Positions 11,910-25,142 of a DNA stretch of 64,000 nucleotides are shown in pieces. Numbering within the stretch: the first letter of the stretch is position 1; every line of letters starts with the position of its first letter. The notes below the pieces were generated by a model. The model was not told the DNA's origin. It searched no databases and was given only the letters and a program-made list of their open reading frames with translations. The stretch lies in contig CM048552.1 in NCBI GenBank assembly GCA_026413225.1, positions 212,673,553 to 212,737,552 on the forward strand, written 5' to 3'. The position numbers and the translations under genes were made by a program. This DNA comes from Otis tarda (Eukaryota > Chordata > Aves > Otidiformes > Otididae).

Positions 11910-12956
11910 ATAACAGCAGGGCACCAAACGTGGGGGTTGGTTGCACAAGTTCAGTGATGTCCTGGATGCAACTGCTTTGTGGGTTTTTTTTGCTTTGAAG
12001 TCCGGTTTGTTTGGCACTGAGTAACTTATGGAGATGTGGTTTTAGCCACTGGGCTTTTAAAATCAGCGTGCTAAAATCCCTGTTAATGTGGAACTGGGAG
12101 AATATGCGCATATGCGGACATGCAATCGTTAATTCAATTGTTACAAAATAACACCCTTGGAAACCTCATCTCTGATATTTTCGGCACGTCCTTCACATTT
12201 TGCCAATTTGCAGAAGCTGTCAGGTAGTACTGTGTGGGAAGTGTTACAGGGCATTATGGGATAAATCCTGAAATTCTAATTTGGGCCAAACTCCCACTGT
12301 TTTCAGTGGGTGGCTTGCTAGCACGAAGGCCAAGTACCCCTTAGCTATCACAGATGACCTTTCTGTCTTCTTCAAGTCAAGGAGGCTGAGAATTTGTGCC
12401 TGTACCTTGTACGACAGATCAAACTCCAGGATTTCAGCCCTTAACTTATACTTGGGATTTGTGAACAAGAAGCTGGATTAATAAAAACATTTCCAGTAAC
12501 TCTTCTTTAGCTTCTCGGTGATGCTGGAGAAACGTTAGACATCTGGAACCAGAAATCAGCTGGTGATTTAGAGCTGGTGAATAAAGAAGATTCGCAGTCT
12601 GGACGGGAAACGCCGATGTGCTGAAAACTCTACTTTTCATAAATGGAGAAAATAGAATACCACTTTTATTTTAAAATGAAACCTTTAAATTATTTCCAAA
12701 TATCAGCACAAATTTACTGAAATGTTCAGATAGTTTAGTTTGGTTTTTTTTTTTTAGGAAAATGTTTCTATGGAATCCCTGCAAGCAATCAGGAATATTC
12801 CTGTCAGAATATTGCTTTCCAGTTAGAGGTACTGAATTGCAGAAATTTTACAAGTTAATCATTTGGAAGTAGGTACCTGAGGTTCCTGACTATTACCAAA
12901 TAGTTGAGGTCACATGTTGTTCTGGCCTCTTCTGTCTGTGGAAAAAGGAAACATCT
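11910..12956. other. No gene seen
   Basis: AT-rich, unassigned; no repeat or coding family recognised. Confidence 0.45.
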
Positions 12957-13082
12957 AAGGCCAGGCTGGCCGGGGCTCTGAGCAACCTGATGTGGTTGGA
13001 GATGTCCCTGCTCCTTGCAGGGGGGTTGGACTGGATGGCCTTTGAAGGTCCCTTCCAACCCAAACCATTCTATGATTCTATG
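12957..13082 (+). mobile_element. CR1 3' end, sense
   Basis: 126 bp, starting at almost the same internal point as the copy at 11788 and ending ATTCTATGATTCTATG. Confidence 0.9.
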
Positions 13083-14026
13083 TTGTGTTTGTGTTGGTAG
13101 CACTCAAAAAACCAAAAAATATCCCAACAGCAAAAGAAGAAGGAGGCCCAAACACATTTAAATAACATTGCTGTGCAAACCTTGTCTGGCAGGAAGTCTT
13201 CCCAGCTGAAGTAAGAGCTCCTTTCGCTCACCTCAGTGGAGCGCTGTCGTTAAAGTCTACATGAGCCCATCCTGGTGTCAGCCTTGAACGTTGTGCAAGA
13301 CCAGCCCAAGAACTTCCTCAGCTGCAGCTGAAGCTCTGAACCCCAGGCTGTATTTTCTTCCTTCCCCACTTCTCCTTAGCTGGTCTCTGCCTCTTCATAC
13401 TTCAAGCTTGGGAAGGCTCTTCTGTCTCATCATCTGGATTCCAAGGGGGAGGAAGGGTTTTCCCATCCCTCCATGCCCTCCTTTACCCTCTACCACTGAG
13501 TTTCCCATCAGGATTGCATACACAATTCCTTTTTTTTTTAATTATTTTTTTTTTTTAAATGAGAATGTGTTTCTTTTGGTAACTGAACTTGCAGAAGCAC
13601 CTGGAAGAGATTTTTTTTCACGCTACGTGCTGTGTAACTACATGAATTGCCTTTCCTTTAAAGACCTGACTGACTGATTGGAGGAGGGCAGAGCAGACAA
13701 GAAGTACTCACACTTCTTTTCTCCTCCCTCTTGTGCCTCTAAGATCACGAATGAAGGCTGTGTGAGAACTGGGACAAAAGCTTGCGTTTCCCAAGGACCA
13801 AGACTGTACTCCACGTGTCAAAACTAAAAATGAGGGTGTTGTACTGATCCCAACTCCTTCACTGATTTTCTGCTCAACATTGTCACTTAGCACCTCTTTT
13901 ATTTGTCTTCATCACTAAACTGGGGCCTTGGATGCTGTTGACTGGAAACACTTGCTTCAGATGAGTGGTTTGAATGATGTTGCCTATCTTTCTCCTTTAG
14001 AGTCTCCTTGCCACTTCTTATAATTG
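13083..14026. other. No gene seen
   Basis: Unassigned sequence with T-rich patches near 13529-13556. Confidence 0.45.
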
Positions 14027-14960
14027 CAGAATTGGTGAGGTTGTGGGAGCCTCTGTGGATGGTCTAGTCCAGCACCCCACTGAAGGTGGTGGCAGCTAGA
14101 ATAATTTACTCAGGGACATGTCTGGTGGGGTTCTGAGCACCCCCAAGATCAGAAACTCCATGATTTTCTGGGCAACCTCTTCTGTGGTTTGGATCCCCCT
14201 CTAGAAAAAATAAGTTTTTTGTGGGTTTTTTTTTTTTTTTGTGGTGTGTTTGGATTTGGTCCCCCCCGTCCTTCTTACGTTTAAATGGAATTTCCTGTAT
14301 TTCAGTTTGTGCCCATTGCTTCTTGTCCTGTTGCTGGATCCCACCAAGAGGAGCCTGGTTCCATCTTTTACACCTCCATCAGGTACTTACGCACATCGGT
14401 AAGATTCCCCTGGACGTTTTCCTTCTGCAGGCTGAACAGTCCCAGCTCTCTCAGCCTCTCCTTCTATGTCAGGTGCTCCAGTCCCTTTATCATCTTTGTG
14501 GGCCTTTGCTGGACTCTCTCCAGTATGTTCATGTCTCTTCTACTGGGGAGGAGAGCTCTTGACCCAGCACTCCAGATATGTCTTGCCAGCCCTGATCCCC
14601 TCCCTTGACCTGCTGGCAATGTCCTTCCTAATGCAGCCCAGATGCTGGTGACCTTCATTACTGCAAAGGCACTTTAGAGGCTCATGGTCAACTTGATGTC
14701 CACCAGAACTCCCAGGTCTTTCTCTGCACAGCTGCTTTTCTGCTGGTTGGCTCCCAATCTGTACTGGTGCCTGGGGTTATTCCTCCCAAGCAGCAGGGCT
14801 TCGCATTTTCCTCTGTTGAACTTCATGAGGTTGATGTTGGCCTGTTTCTCCAGCCTGTCCATATACCTCTGAGTGGTAGCACACTCATCTGTCAGCCGCC
14901 CCTCCCAATACTGTGTCATCTTCAAGCTTCCTGAAAGTGCACTCTGGGCTGTCACCCATA
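14027..14960 (-). mobile_element. Older CR1 LINE, antisense, about 0.9 kb
   Basis: A more diverged CR1: the minus strand keeps [34 protein letters not shown] (in the 14740-14860 area) and the CCAGGCTGAACAG-type 3' UTR segment near 14425-14445. Its sequence is clearly further from the other copies, so it is an earlier insertion. Start and end are approximate. Confidence 0.8.
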
Positions 14961-15227
14961 ATCCTTCCTTGATGAGGAATCCAGAGCCCTGGGTGAAGTG
15001 TTTAATGAATCAAATCTCTCAACAGTTCTTGAAAGTACGCTGCTGTTCGCTGGGGGAAATTGGGCAGAGATGAGGTAGCTTCCCGAGCACTAAGAGAACA
15101 TTAAAGACTGCGCCTTGTAGTGAAGGACTTCATCGTTATTATTTAAGACTTTAATTCCCTGAATCTCTCGTACTTCCTGCAATACCAGCTCATGCCCTGT
15201 GCTAACACCGTCGCAACCTGCTGTAAG

Positions 15228-15345
15228 TTGGATGAGGCTCTGAGCAACCTGATGTGGTTGGAGATGTCCCTGCTCCTTGCAGGGGGGTTGGACTGGATGG
15301 GCTTTGAAGGTCCCTTCCAACCCAAACCATTCTATGATTCTGTAA
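15228..15345 (+). mobile_element. CR1 3' end, sense
   Basis: From GAGGCTCTGAGCAACCTG to the ATTCTATGATTCTGTA tail; about 118 bp. Confidence 0.88.
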
Positions 15346-16063
15346 GTGTCACAATATGGTGTTGCTTGTTGGCCAAAAGCTGGATCAGGAATGCTTTCTA
15401 GGGTAGGAAATCCACAGGCATCAGTAGGAAAGTGCAGTAGAATGAGAGAAAAATCCTAACTGTAATTTAGTCGTAAAGTGATTTTTTTTTTTTCCCCCTA
15501 AGCTGTGCCCCAGAGGAAACGGGGGCATCAACTGAAACTTTCTCAATGTTTCCTCCATGTACCCCTCCCCCAAAACCTACACCCTGGGCACAGTCTAAAC
15601 CTCTGGGCTAACAGATGGTGTTGAGAGGGGGAAGGAGGGGGAGCAATTTGCATCTAAATAGCTGAAATCAAAAAGGGTCAGGTCACACAGACCAGCCCCA
15701 CTCATCTGCTGTTTAAATCCCCCTGAGAAACAGGCAAACGTGCGTATTTTTTTAACGTCTAAGTCAGCTGTGCTTACTTTCTGAAGCATCCTGGCCTAGA
15801 AAAGCTGCAAGCCCATGCATCTTGCTGGATGGATTGTGTTCTGCCCCCAAAACGATGAACTCTTAGGGATTTGGTTCTTTGAACGCGGTTGACAGCTGTG
15901 TGGCTTTTGTTCAGCCCTCCTATCGGAGTGACTGCTGCTGTTGGCCATCGTAATTAGTGCGAGCACTCATGGTGTAGAAAAGGTTCAAGCCAAGTATTAC
16001 CTCTTCCATCAGCTTCACGCTCGCGTGACTCCGTGAGTCAGTCTTCAGAGGTGCTCTTGTTGC
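15346..16063. other. No gene seen
   Basis: Unassigned sequence between CR1 copies. Confidence 0.45.
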
Positions 16064-16611
16064 GTCCTGGGCTGCATCCCCAGCAGCGTGGGCAGCAGGG
16101 CGAGGGAGGGGATTCTGCCCCTCTGCTCTGCTCTGGTGAGACCCCCCTGCAGCGCTGCGTCCAGCTCTGGAGCCCCCAACATCAGAAGGACGTGGAGCTG
16201 CTGGAGAGGGTCCAGAGGAGGCCATGCAGATGCTGAGAGGGCTGGAGCAGCTCTGCTGTGAGGCCAGGCTGAGAGAGCTGGGGCTGTTCAGCCTGGAGAA
16301 GAGGAGGCTCCGGGGAGACCTGAGAGCGGCTCCCAGTGCCCAAAGGGGGCTGCAGGAAAGGTGGGGAGAGACTCTTCAGTAGAGCCTGTTGCGACAGGAC
16401 GAGGGGTCATGGTTTTAAACTGAAAGAGGATGGATTTAGATTAGATATAAAGAAGAAATTCTTCACTGTGAGCGTGGTGGGACACTGTCCCAACTTGCCC
16501 AGAGAGGTGGTGGATGCCCCATCCCTGGAAACATTCCAGGCCGGGTTGGTCGGGGCTCTGAGCAACCTGATGTGGTTGGAGATGTCCCTGCTCCTTGCAG
16601 GGGGGTTGGAC
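16064..16611 (+). mobile_element. CR1 LINE, sense, lacking its 3' tail
   Basis: Collinear with the copy at 4537-5365 from TCCTGGGCTGCATCCCC to GGGGGGTTGGA, but the final about 45 bp and octamer tail are absent. The sequence switches directly into an inverted CR1 fragment. Confidence 0.88.
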
Positions 16612-16683
16612 CCTCAGTGTAAAATTTTTTCTTAATGTCTAATCTAAATCTACCTCCCTCTATTTTGAAACCATGACCCCTCG
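16612..16683 (-). mobile_element. Inverted CR1 fragment abutting the previous copy
   Basis: CCCTCAGTGTAAAATTTTTT through GAAACCATGACCCCTCG is the antisense of a CR1 segment that also occurs, in sense, at about 16395-16475. It joins the upstream copy without any spacer. Confidence 0.82.
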
Positions 16684-19600
16684 TGTGTGTACGCACACAC
16701 TCTCCACCTGCCCTGTCCTGCTGCCATCTTCCTTTGCGCCCCGCTTCAGCATCACACGCGGGGAACTGGCTCCAGCAGCTGCGCTGGCTTGCACTGCGAT
16801 GGATCAAATGCTTTTGATGCAGCAGGGCCCCACAGAGCGTGTGAGAGCAAATCCAGAAATGAGAGGTGATTTTTTAAATATTTCTTTTTTTTTTTTTTGG
16901 AATTGAAATCATGTAAGTTGTGCAGCTGTAGAAGAGGCGCGTGTTACTTTTTGACGAAGGAGGCGATGGGTGCAAATAGGAGGAAACGAGAGGCGCTCTT
17001 TGAGGCGATGTTTGCAGGTAGTGGAGTGAAGAATGGGAATACTGTATTTATTCTATGCTTATTTTATTTTGACATTTTTTTCCTTTCTTTTTTTAAGTAG
17101 CTTAGCAAGTGCCTGACTGACATTGGAAGATTTATTTCTCTATCTTCCTGAGAGACTGGGAGAGGAACTTGTACAGAAAAGACCATTCTGGTAGTTTACA
17201 GTGTTTTTTCAATCCCTTTCTGGGTGAGGAACTGAAAGATTAAAGAAAAAAAAAAAAGTGCTAGATTGGAACCACGCCTAAAGCAATCCTTGGGATAACA
17301 GGATTGTCTGACTGATTTTTAATTAAAATAGAATTCTAACTAGATTGTTTTGAGTATACATTCGACTCTGGTTTGTTGTTATTGGTCTAATTGCCTCCTA
17401 AATTAGAGATATCGGTATTATAATTCACCCTGTCCCTCTGAGGATGCTGACACTGAGAGAGAGTGAAATGCTGGGTAAATTGTATGCAGGCATGCAAGAT
17501 AGAAAATGGTCTTTAAAGACATTAGCTAAAATTTGGGTCTTCTCTTTACCTGTGGTGTCTTGACAGGGAGAATGATGAATTGGTGTTTTTCGATATTTAT
17601 TTATTTCTCTGTCCTGACAGGTCTTTTAGAAGTTTAGAAATGTAGTCTGAGAAAAATGCCAATAATCTCTGCCTTGGGGGAAGGAGCAGTTAATGAATCT
17701 CCAAGGAAATACCCGGATGCTCTGTAGGAGAGAGAAGGTTAGGAGCCAGCGGAGCAGGGGCTGGAGACGGTACGTCGTCTCAAATCTTAAGGTAGAAGCT
17801 GTCTGCTGATAACTTATGAAAACGACAGCCTTGTGGGCTGATTTGCTCAGGGCTGCTTGTTGAGAGCCCATTTCAAGGAGTCAAAATGTGGGATTTGACC
17901 ACTTCTCTTTGAGAGATCTCTGTTCACCTTTGTCAGAAACGAAGCATTAGTTTTTTTTGGCAGATTTTTAATTGTATTAGGGATTTAAACTCTCAGGGGA
18001 AGTTTCACCTATGCGTATGTAAATGAAAACCGTCTTAGAAGTTTAAAGAATATACATTAGGCTCAAATCCAACTTATTTTTAAAGCTAAAAGTGAGCTAG
18101 CACAATGGCAGGCCACAAATTTGGACATCTATTTTACAATATTTTAATAGAGCAATACAGACTGATAAAACATTGAGGCTTTAGTTAAAGCAGAATATTT
18201 AAGCTCCTCAGGTAAAACTAGATATACGCTGAAGAGTGTTCAAAGAATAACAACAAGTTATTTCCAGCCTGAAGTGACTCTTCTTAAAAATAAATGCAGC
18301 CAAATGTCTGTATCCTGGGAGGCTGTGAATCAGCACCTGCAAATACCAGCAGCATGAGAATAACCGGGAAGGGAGGAAAATTCAGCTCAAAGGAAACGGC
18401 GGGGGAAAAAAGAGTGGAAGAAGCAACCTCAGGCTTGGGAAGGAGTCAGTTGACTTAAGCCGTCAGGTCGTGCTCTGTTCTGAGTCCATTTGCAGGATTC
18501 CCTTTCCCACAGCCAGCGTATTTCACTTCACCGCGTCGCTCTGCGAGGAGCGTAAGATCAGGAAAAGGGGAGTCGGTACAGTCGTGCCGCGGTGAGCGTA
18601 CGAATCCGAGCTTCGGGAAGGAGGGAGGCAGCGCTTACGTGAGGCAGGGTGTAAATGGGGCAAAATGGATTTGGGAAGTGCAGTCCCATGCATCCCTCCT
18701 GAGCGTGCTCGGGAACCAACGCCCAGTTTTCTTGTGGGCTGTGAAATAGCTCTTTCCAAAACTGACTGCCCGGAGTTTTATAGCAAACAGGGCTGTTACT
18801 GTAAAGGTGAGAGGCGAAATGGTAATGTGCTAGGTATGGAATTTAAAATATCTCATTTTACGCTCACTTGCCTTGGATTTGCTATAGGAGAGAGAGGGAG
18901 TGTGAGCAGGTAACCTGGGGTGGATGCTGAAATGAGGATTGGTTTGAGCATCTGAACACGGAGGAAGCTTTAGGGTTATGGGGAGGTAGCAGGAACCTCT
19001 GCGAGAACGTGCTGGTAGTGAACGTCCTTGAATCTTAATTGTTAGAAATAAGGAGGGATGATCAGAAAACTGCATCGTGATCTGCTGCACGCTGTGCTCT
19101 CACAGAGAGGCCGATGGCCTTAGTGTGAAGTAGCCCTGGGACTTCAGCAAGGTGACTTGCAAGGTGACAGCAGCGATGGGAGGGAATGCTGTACTGAACG
19201 AAATGCCTTGACTCATACGGCTTCCCAGAACATCCGTCTTTGGTGGTTGTCTTCATTTTGAAAATCTGGTGAGTTTTGGCTAGCACTTAGAAAAGCTACA
19301 ACAGTGTCTATAGAGCTTCTCGGCTGCTCAGTAGTGACCATAAAATGGTTTTTAGCGTTTTAAGTACAGAGGGGAGATGCAACCAACCTGACAAAGCAGT
19401 CTTGAGAGGAATCAAACATGCGTACTGGCAGTCCATCCATCAGTGAAATCCAAATTCTGCTGAATTTGCAGTTCATATGGTTGCTAATTTTATGATGTAG
19501 ATGTTTGTCCACTGGGAATTGGCTTGAAAGAAGCAAGTCACTTGCTGCAGATGCTGACAGGGCTGCGTAGAGGAGCTTGATCGGTCTCTGCTGGATTGGG

Positions 19601-20932
19601 TTTTGTGGCTGCAGCTGATGTTGCTGCTTCGTGAGAGAGACTGATGAGGTTTAAACTGAGGTTTAAATAGGTAGAAGTGAAGATCCATGCAACCTACTTA
19701 AAGCTGCTTAGGTAATCGTAGCAAGAACACAGGATAAGAAGATCCATGCCCCTGAAAGACTTGCAGAAAGATGTTGAGGAAAACCTTGCCTGCTATTTCT
19801 GGTCCTGTTATTAACTCCTACTCCTAATTACATAGTGCCTTAAAACGGGCTTGCTACTGTAATAAGTGATGTTCTTACATTTCCTTTTATTCAATGGAGT
19901 AAAAATAGTTCACTTGGCTCATGGGCTTTATTTAACTGAGTGCTAATGCAGAGTTGTGTCGTGATACATTGCAGAAGCAGCAGATCCTTTGTCCCAGTCC
20001 TATAGAGCTTTCTTTTCTCTCTGTACATACAGTCTGATTGGGATCAGAGTAAATTATGTGGTAAAAGGCCTGATGGTACCTCCTAAAAGCAAACTGCCGC
20101 TCGTTAAATTAAACGATGAGGATTCTTAATGGACTAGCGAATGCTCTGCGGTCCATTTGGTACCAGTAAGGAAGTCTAGGAAGGCGAGACCTTGCCACAG
20201 TACGCTCGCCGTGCTTGCTTCTGTACGTACTGGGATGATGAGCTGGGTACAACAGAGCACTTTGCTAGATGGGGTATCATCGTAAACACAGAGCCGATGC
20301 TCCATCAGCCAAGGAGGCCCTACTGTGAAAGCTCAGTTAGGTGGAAACCCTAAGCTACCTCAGGCTTTTTCATTTTGCCTTTTAAATGAACTGCTTTTAG
20401 AACATTACATGTATCATGCTTGAAGGAGTAATCATTGCAAACTTGATGCTGATTTATGTGTAGTTCTCAAATTGTTTGTCTTTACTGATGCTAAATTAGC
20501 TTTTTCATTGTAGATGTTTGACCCTGTCTCTTAACTCCATTTGTCTACAAAAAGCTGATGCAGAGCTTGTTCTGTCCTGGAAGAATTCATTCTTCCTATC
20601 TCCCTAGCTTTGAAGAAGAACCAAAACTTTAACAAAGCAATGTGAAACTGAAGCAGTCTTTATGATTTCCTTTAATTGAAAATGACTGCCAGGATGAAAA
20701 TCCTGGCCAGCAATTAAGGGAATGTGACAGCTTTGCCAGTCATTACATAAATTCCATGGAGCACAGAGCTTCCTACTGTCGTTAGCAGCCGTGAACACAA
20801 TGGAGCTACACACAGGAGCAAGCGCCGCTCTGATGATAAATGTTTGCATTTCCAATTAGCGCTGAACTGTTGTGGCATTTCCCCCTCTGTCTAATTGAGG
20901 CTCTCGGATGGGTTCATCAGCTAACGATGCTT
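16684..20932. other. No gene seen (4.2 kb); CpG-dense spot near 18515-18640
   Basis: The longest CR1-free stretch of the upstream half apart from 21149-23789. It is AT-rich with homopolymer runs (T15 near 16885, A12 near 17246). About 16 CpGs cluster in 18515-18640. No coding family, RNA gene or known repeat recognised. Confidence 0.5.
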
Positions 20933-21148
20933 GTGTTGTCTTCTTGCTCTTGAGCTTCCCAGCGAGAAAGGAGTTGGATGAGTTTCGTGTTGTCTTCTTG
21001 CTCTTGAGTTTCCCAGCGAGAAAGGAGTTGGATGAGTTTCATGTTGTCTTCTTGCTCTTGAGCTTCCCAGCGAGAAAGGAGTTGGATGAGTTTCGTGTTG
21101 TCTTCTTGCTCTTGAGTTTCCCAGCGAGAAAGGAGTTGGATGAGTTTG
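20933..21148. repeat. 54-bp minisatellite, four copies (108-bp higher-order unit)
   Basis: Four tandem 54-bp units, each containing TTGTCTTCTTGCTCTTGAG and ending in GGAGTTGGATGAGTTT. Units 1 and 3 read GAGCTTCCC, units 2 and 4 read GAGTTTCCC, so the array looks like a duplicated 108-bp dimer. Because 54 is divisible by 3, both strands stay open through the array (18-residue repeats); this is not evidence of a gene. Confidence 0.95.
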
Positions 21149-23789
21149 GCTCCTAAGAACATCGGTTTCCGGCTTCGTGTCTCTTCTCAGAAAAACTCAC
21201 CTTTGGTAGGTTAATGCAAACTCTCTGCTGTTTTCGTGCTGTGGCTTTTTGCAAACCACTGCATTGCGGTGTCCTCCGTGCCTGTGGGATGTTGTTGATT
21301 TGACCTGACAACGTTCTGGTTTCCTGACATTTTTCTTGCTCCCACTGCTGAACAGCAGATGTCAAATCTCTGCGTTTAACGAGGTGCGTGCGTAGATGCT
21401 GCATTTTCACAGATACCTGTGTGTATTTAAAACGTGAATACATTGTCCTAGGGATTATCCCACATTAAGGGGTAGCGGGGCTTAATTCTGAGCCCTGTGC
21501 TCTACGTTCCTCTTGCGGATTGCGAACTTTTGAATGGAAAAGTGATTAATGGTTCGGCTGCTTGCTGTTGCTGCTAATGTGCAGTTTGGACTTAGAGCCA
21601 AGGAGCTTAGAGATGTTAAACACAGGGATGTGTTTAACTGTGTGGGTTAATATATATATATATATTTTTTTTTTTTATACTGCATCTAGTCGTTTCCTCT
21701 GGAACACGTATTTCCTTCAGGAAACCTGCTTATATAGGCTTTGGATATGCTTTAACATAAGAGGCCTTTATTTTTTCCCACCCTGCTTAGCAAGCTCCGA
21801 CTCCAGTCTCTCCTTGGACTTGTGCAGTTGAAACCCTGCCTTCCTGTGCACAAAAGTGGAACCAGAGCCAAGGCTGCTCCATAGGGCGCCGGAGAACGGA
21901 GCCGGTCCTGACATCTGCGACAGCAAACTGGCTTGTTCGGGCACGTAGCTGGGGGAGGAGAGACAGCACTTGTGCAGATGAGGAAACGTGGAGCGTGATT
22001 TGTGGGCTGAGAAGTTTTGAAAACGATACTTTTGGTTCCTTCTGTCTCAGCTAGGATTTTTTTTTTTTTTTAAATATAGATTAAATTTATTTCTCTTGGG
22101 CTATTTAAAACTGTTGTTAGAATGGGGTAAGTGCTAGGTCGAAACGAGCTGCTCAGGGGTGGGAAGAGCAGGAGCTGGTCTCTCAAATCTTGAGCTAGCC
22201 AACTGGAGCGCGAGTTGGGTGAGTTAATCGTGTGCTCCTGGAGCTTGGGCGTAGCTGGCATTGACTGCAAAATGGTTAGTGCCTGACGCTGCCAGTTATG
22301 CATAGAACAGCCAAAGTTAAGATGAAGCAGGGCAATTTAAGCTGATGTTGCCTCTCTGCAGTCTTGGATTCAAGCCTCATCTGGTGGAAAGGGCTTGACC
22401 TGCCTCAGTGCTGCTGAAACCCTCTGTGTCTGGGTTGCCGTCGCAGCGGTCGTGGCATGGGCCCACACCGTGGAGGCTGGCGAAAGCTGGGCCTTGGTTA
22501 TTTAAAACAAAACAGAAAGCAGCTTCCTTAACTTAGAGCAGAGTTCTCCTTTCACTCGTTGCTAGGAATCGAGCGATTATAATTAGGCTCTTCTTTAGAA
22601 GCATATCAGTGAAGAGGAAGAGATTTTGCAGCTCTCCTGCCCAGAAGTCGTACCTGCTGCGGTGGCATCGCGTCCCCCTGCAAAATATGGGCTGGGCAAT
22701 CCCACCTGGCAGTTCTTGCATTCAGCCCAAACAGCTGGGGTTGAATTAAAGGCTTTTTTTTTTTTTTTTTAAAAAGGACCCTCCAGTCTTTTGACTTTTA
22801 AAATTCCAAGCCATGGAGTCCCCCAGCATCCCTGTTGGGTTGTAACTGGTCAATCATCCTTCGTGTCTAGCACTATGGAAATAACGCTGGCAGCGGAGCG
22901 AGACTGCAACTGGTAGTTGGCCATCTGCCACCGGAGTGTCTCCCTTCCCCCTCCTCACACCCACCCCCTCCGGCTGTAGCAGTGGATGCGTTCTCTTCTA
23001 AATGTGGACTTGTTCATAGTGATTATTGTTTCATTTAATTTAGCAATTTCACCTGCATCTCTAGGTGATGTCAGCACCGGCAGGGTCTAACAGGTAAATT
23101 CTAAAGACAGATGAGCACACGCAGCTGGTTTGCAATTTTTTATTTATTACAACTTTATGAAAATCTGGAGGTTGTTTTTTTTTTTAATTCACATGTAAAT
23201 ATTGGATGTGGGCTGATGCACTGATTGCCCTTGACTGTATTTTGTTTAATTGGCACACTTGCACAGCGCTCAGATGTGCAGTGACTGGCTGGGGAGACGG
23301 CTAGATGCTACAGTTTCTGGGTTTTTTTTAATCACCTCTAAATGTGACGATCAGTCTGTCCTCCCTCAGGGTGCGTGTGTTGCTGCTGCCCTTTTCTGGG
23401 ACAGCATGTGTCCCAGATCCCATCCGCTGTCGGGTGGAGGAAAAGGACACCTCTTGCCTCATTTTCAGGTGGAACACGTGTAGGGTGCCTTTCCTTCAAT
23501 GTGAGGCTGTGTTTGACATTTAGTCCCATGTGAAATAATAATGAAAAAATGAATGAATGTCTCTTCATCTTGTGTTGAAACCCAGCTGGTAAACTCCGAC
23601 GTTAATTTTCGGCTGGGATTTGGATGAAAATGTGACACTCGATGAGGGAATCAGCTGCTTGCAGTGTGTTTGAACAGAGCATAGGACGGCTCCTGCTCCT
23701 TCCTGCCGGGGCCGTGCAAGGAGGAAGGAGGAGATTTTTAACTGTGTGTGTGCACGAGCAATCTCCAGCCATGGAGTGGAAGGGTGCAG
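21149..23789. other. No gene seen (2.6 kb)
   Basis: Holds a short TA run followed by T's (about 21651-21676), T runs near 22059 and 22757, and an AT-rich stretch at 23000-23200. No coding family recognised. Confidence 0.5.
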
Positions 23790-24047
23790 GACAAGAGCAA
23801 ATGGCCTCAAGTTGCACCAGGGGAGGTTTAGGTTGGATATTAGGAAACATGTATTTACTGAAAGAGTGGTCAGGCACTGGAACAGGCTGCCCAGGGCAGT
23901 GGTGGAGTCACCATCCCTGGAGGTGTTCAAAGAACGTGTAGATGTGGCACTTTGGGACATGATTTAGTAGGGATGGTGGTATTGGGTTGGTGGTTGGACT
24001 TAATGATCTTGGAGATCTTTTCCAACCTTAAAGATTCTATGATTACT
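23790..24047 (+). mobile_element. CR1 LINE 3' end, divergent subfamily, sense
   Basis: Contains GGAGGTTTAGGTTGGATATTAGG, CCATCCCTGGAGGTGTTCAA and GGTTGGACTTAATGATCTTGG, ending AAGATTCTATGATTAC. It matches the antisense copy at 52084-52254 better than the common CR1 type in this window, so the two belong to one older subfamily. Confidence 0.85.
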
Positions 24048-25142
24048 GGGGCAGGCTTGATCTGATCAGGTCAGGTCAAGACTCCTTCAGCCTTTTTTGT
24101 GGGCAAGACACCCTTTCTTCACCCTGGGTAACAGCAGAAAAATTGCATCTTGGAAAAATTTCCTTCTGATAGTAGGCAGAAAGGAAAACAGTTCCTGAGC
24201 ATCTCCCTCCCCCTCTCTTGTTTATTAATCTCCAAGTCGTAGTGAGTAACGTACAGCTACTGTCTTGCCAGACTGCATGAATTATAGATGGCTCTTTTAT
24301 GAGTTTTTGTCTTGGCTCCAGCAATTAGTATGCGTTGGACACAGTTATCTTTGTGGCATCTACTGTAGCGTAGGTTTCGGCTCCTCTGACTTTCAAATTG
24401 CTTTCTGTTTTAGCAATCAGTCATCTGCCTGGCTCGCTAAGCGAAGGAACGAAAACACAACCAGCTTGACAGAAACTTACAGTTCGGCGTGGAGCATGGG
24501 GTTTGAAATGATGTGGTTTACCAGAAGGAAAAATGACATAAATAGAGGATCTTTGTTCTTTTTTTTTTTTAAATTTTTCTTGTGTGTGTGTTACGCACAG
24601 GAGTGCCAGAAGGCTCCACATATGTTGGGGGTCTCACTCTGCTAGATGAACGGCTCAGGGGCCTTTCCCTGTACTACAGGAGAGCTACAGGCATAAACTT
24701 AATGATTTGAGGCGTATCTACGCAACGCAGATCGGCAGACCTGCGCAGATCTGTGGACTCTGAACTGCTGTTGGCACTGGTGGGTGCTGTCTTCTGCTCG
24801 GTACCTCCGCTTGCTCTGTCTCGAACTGCCAGGTGGTTTCCTGACTCTCTTGTCCCCTTGCGCGTGGTTGTCTGTCGCTCCTTCCTGTCTGCAGAAGTTT
24901 CTTGGAAGGTGTGAAACGAGCGTTTGTCAGGTCTGCTGTTTGGCTCTGTTGAGGCTGGGGTAATCTAATTCAGCTTCTGGGTTTCGAAAGTTGATGGGGA
25001 GGGGCAGGAAGTATTTGAAGGCCACCGTAACTTGACTTACAGCAGTCACAGGTTGCAGTATGTAATAAAACTTTTATTTTAATAAGTACTGTGTGCTGAA
25101 ACAGCTTGAACTTTCAGTACTCCCAAATGGCTGTAGAAACAG
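24048..25142. other. No gene seen
   Basis: Unassigned sequence; a TG-rich patch near 24580-24592. Confidence 0.45.

Noticed and set aside
20933-21148. CRISPR-like array
   Set aside because: Direct tandem units without unique spacers, in a vertebrate genome; it is a minisatellite.
20908-21156. Open repeat protein (18-residue repeats) on both strands
   Set aside because: A consequence of a 54-bp minisatellite with period divisible by 3; no start context, splice sites or homology.
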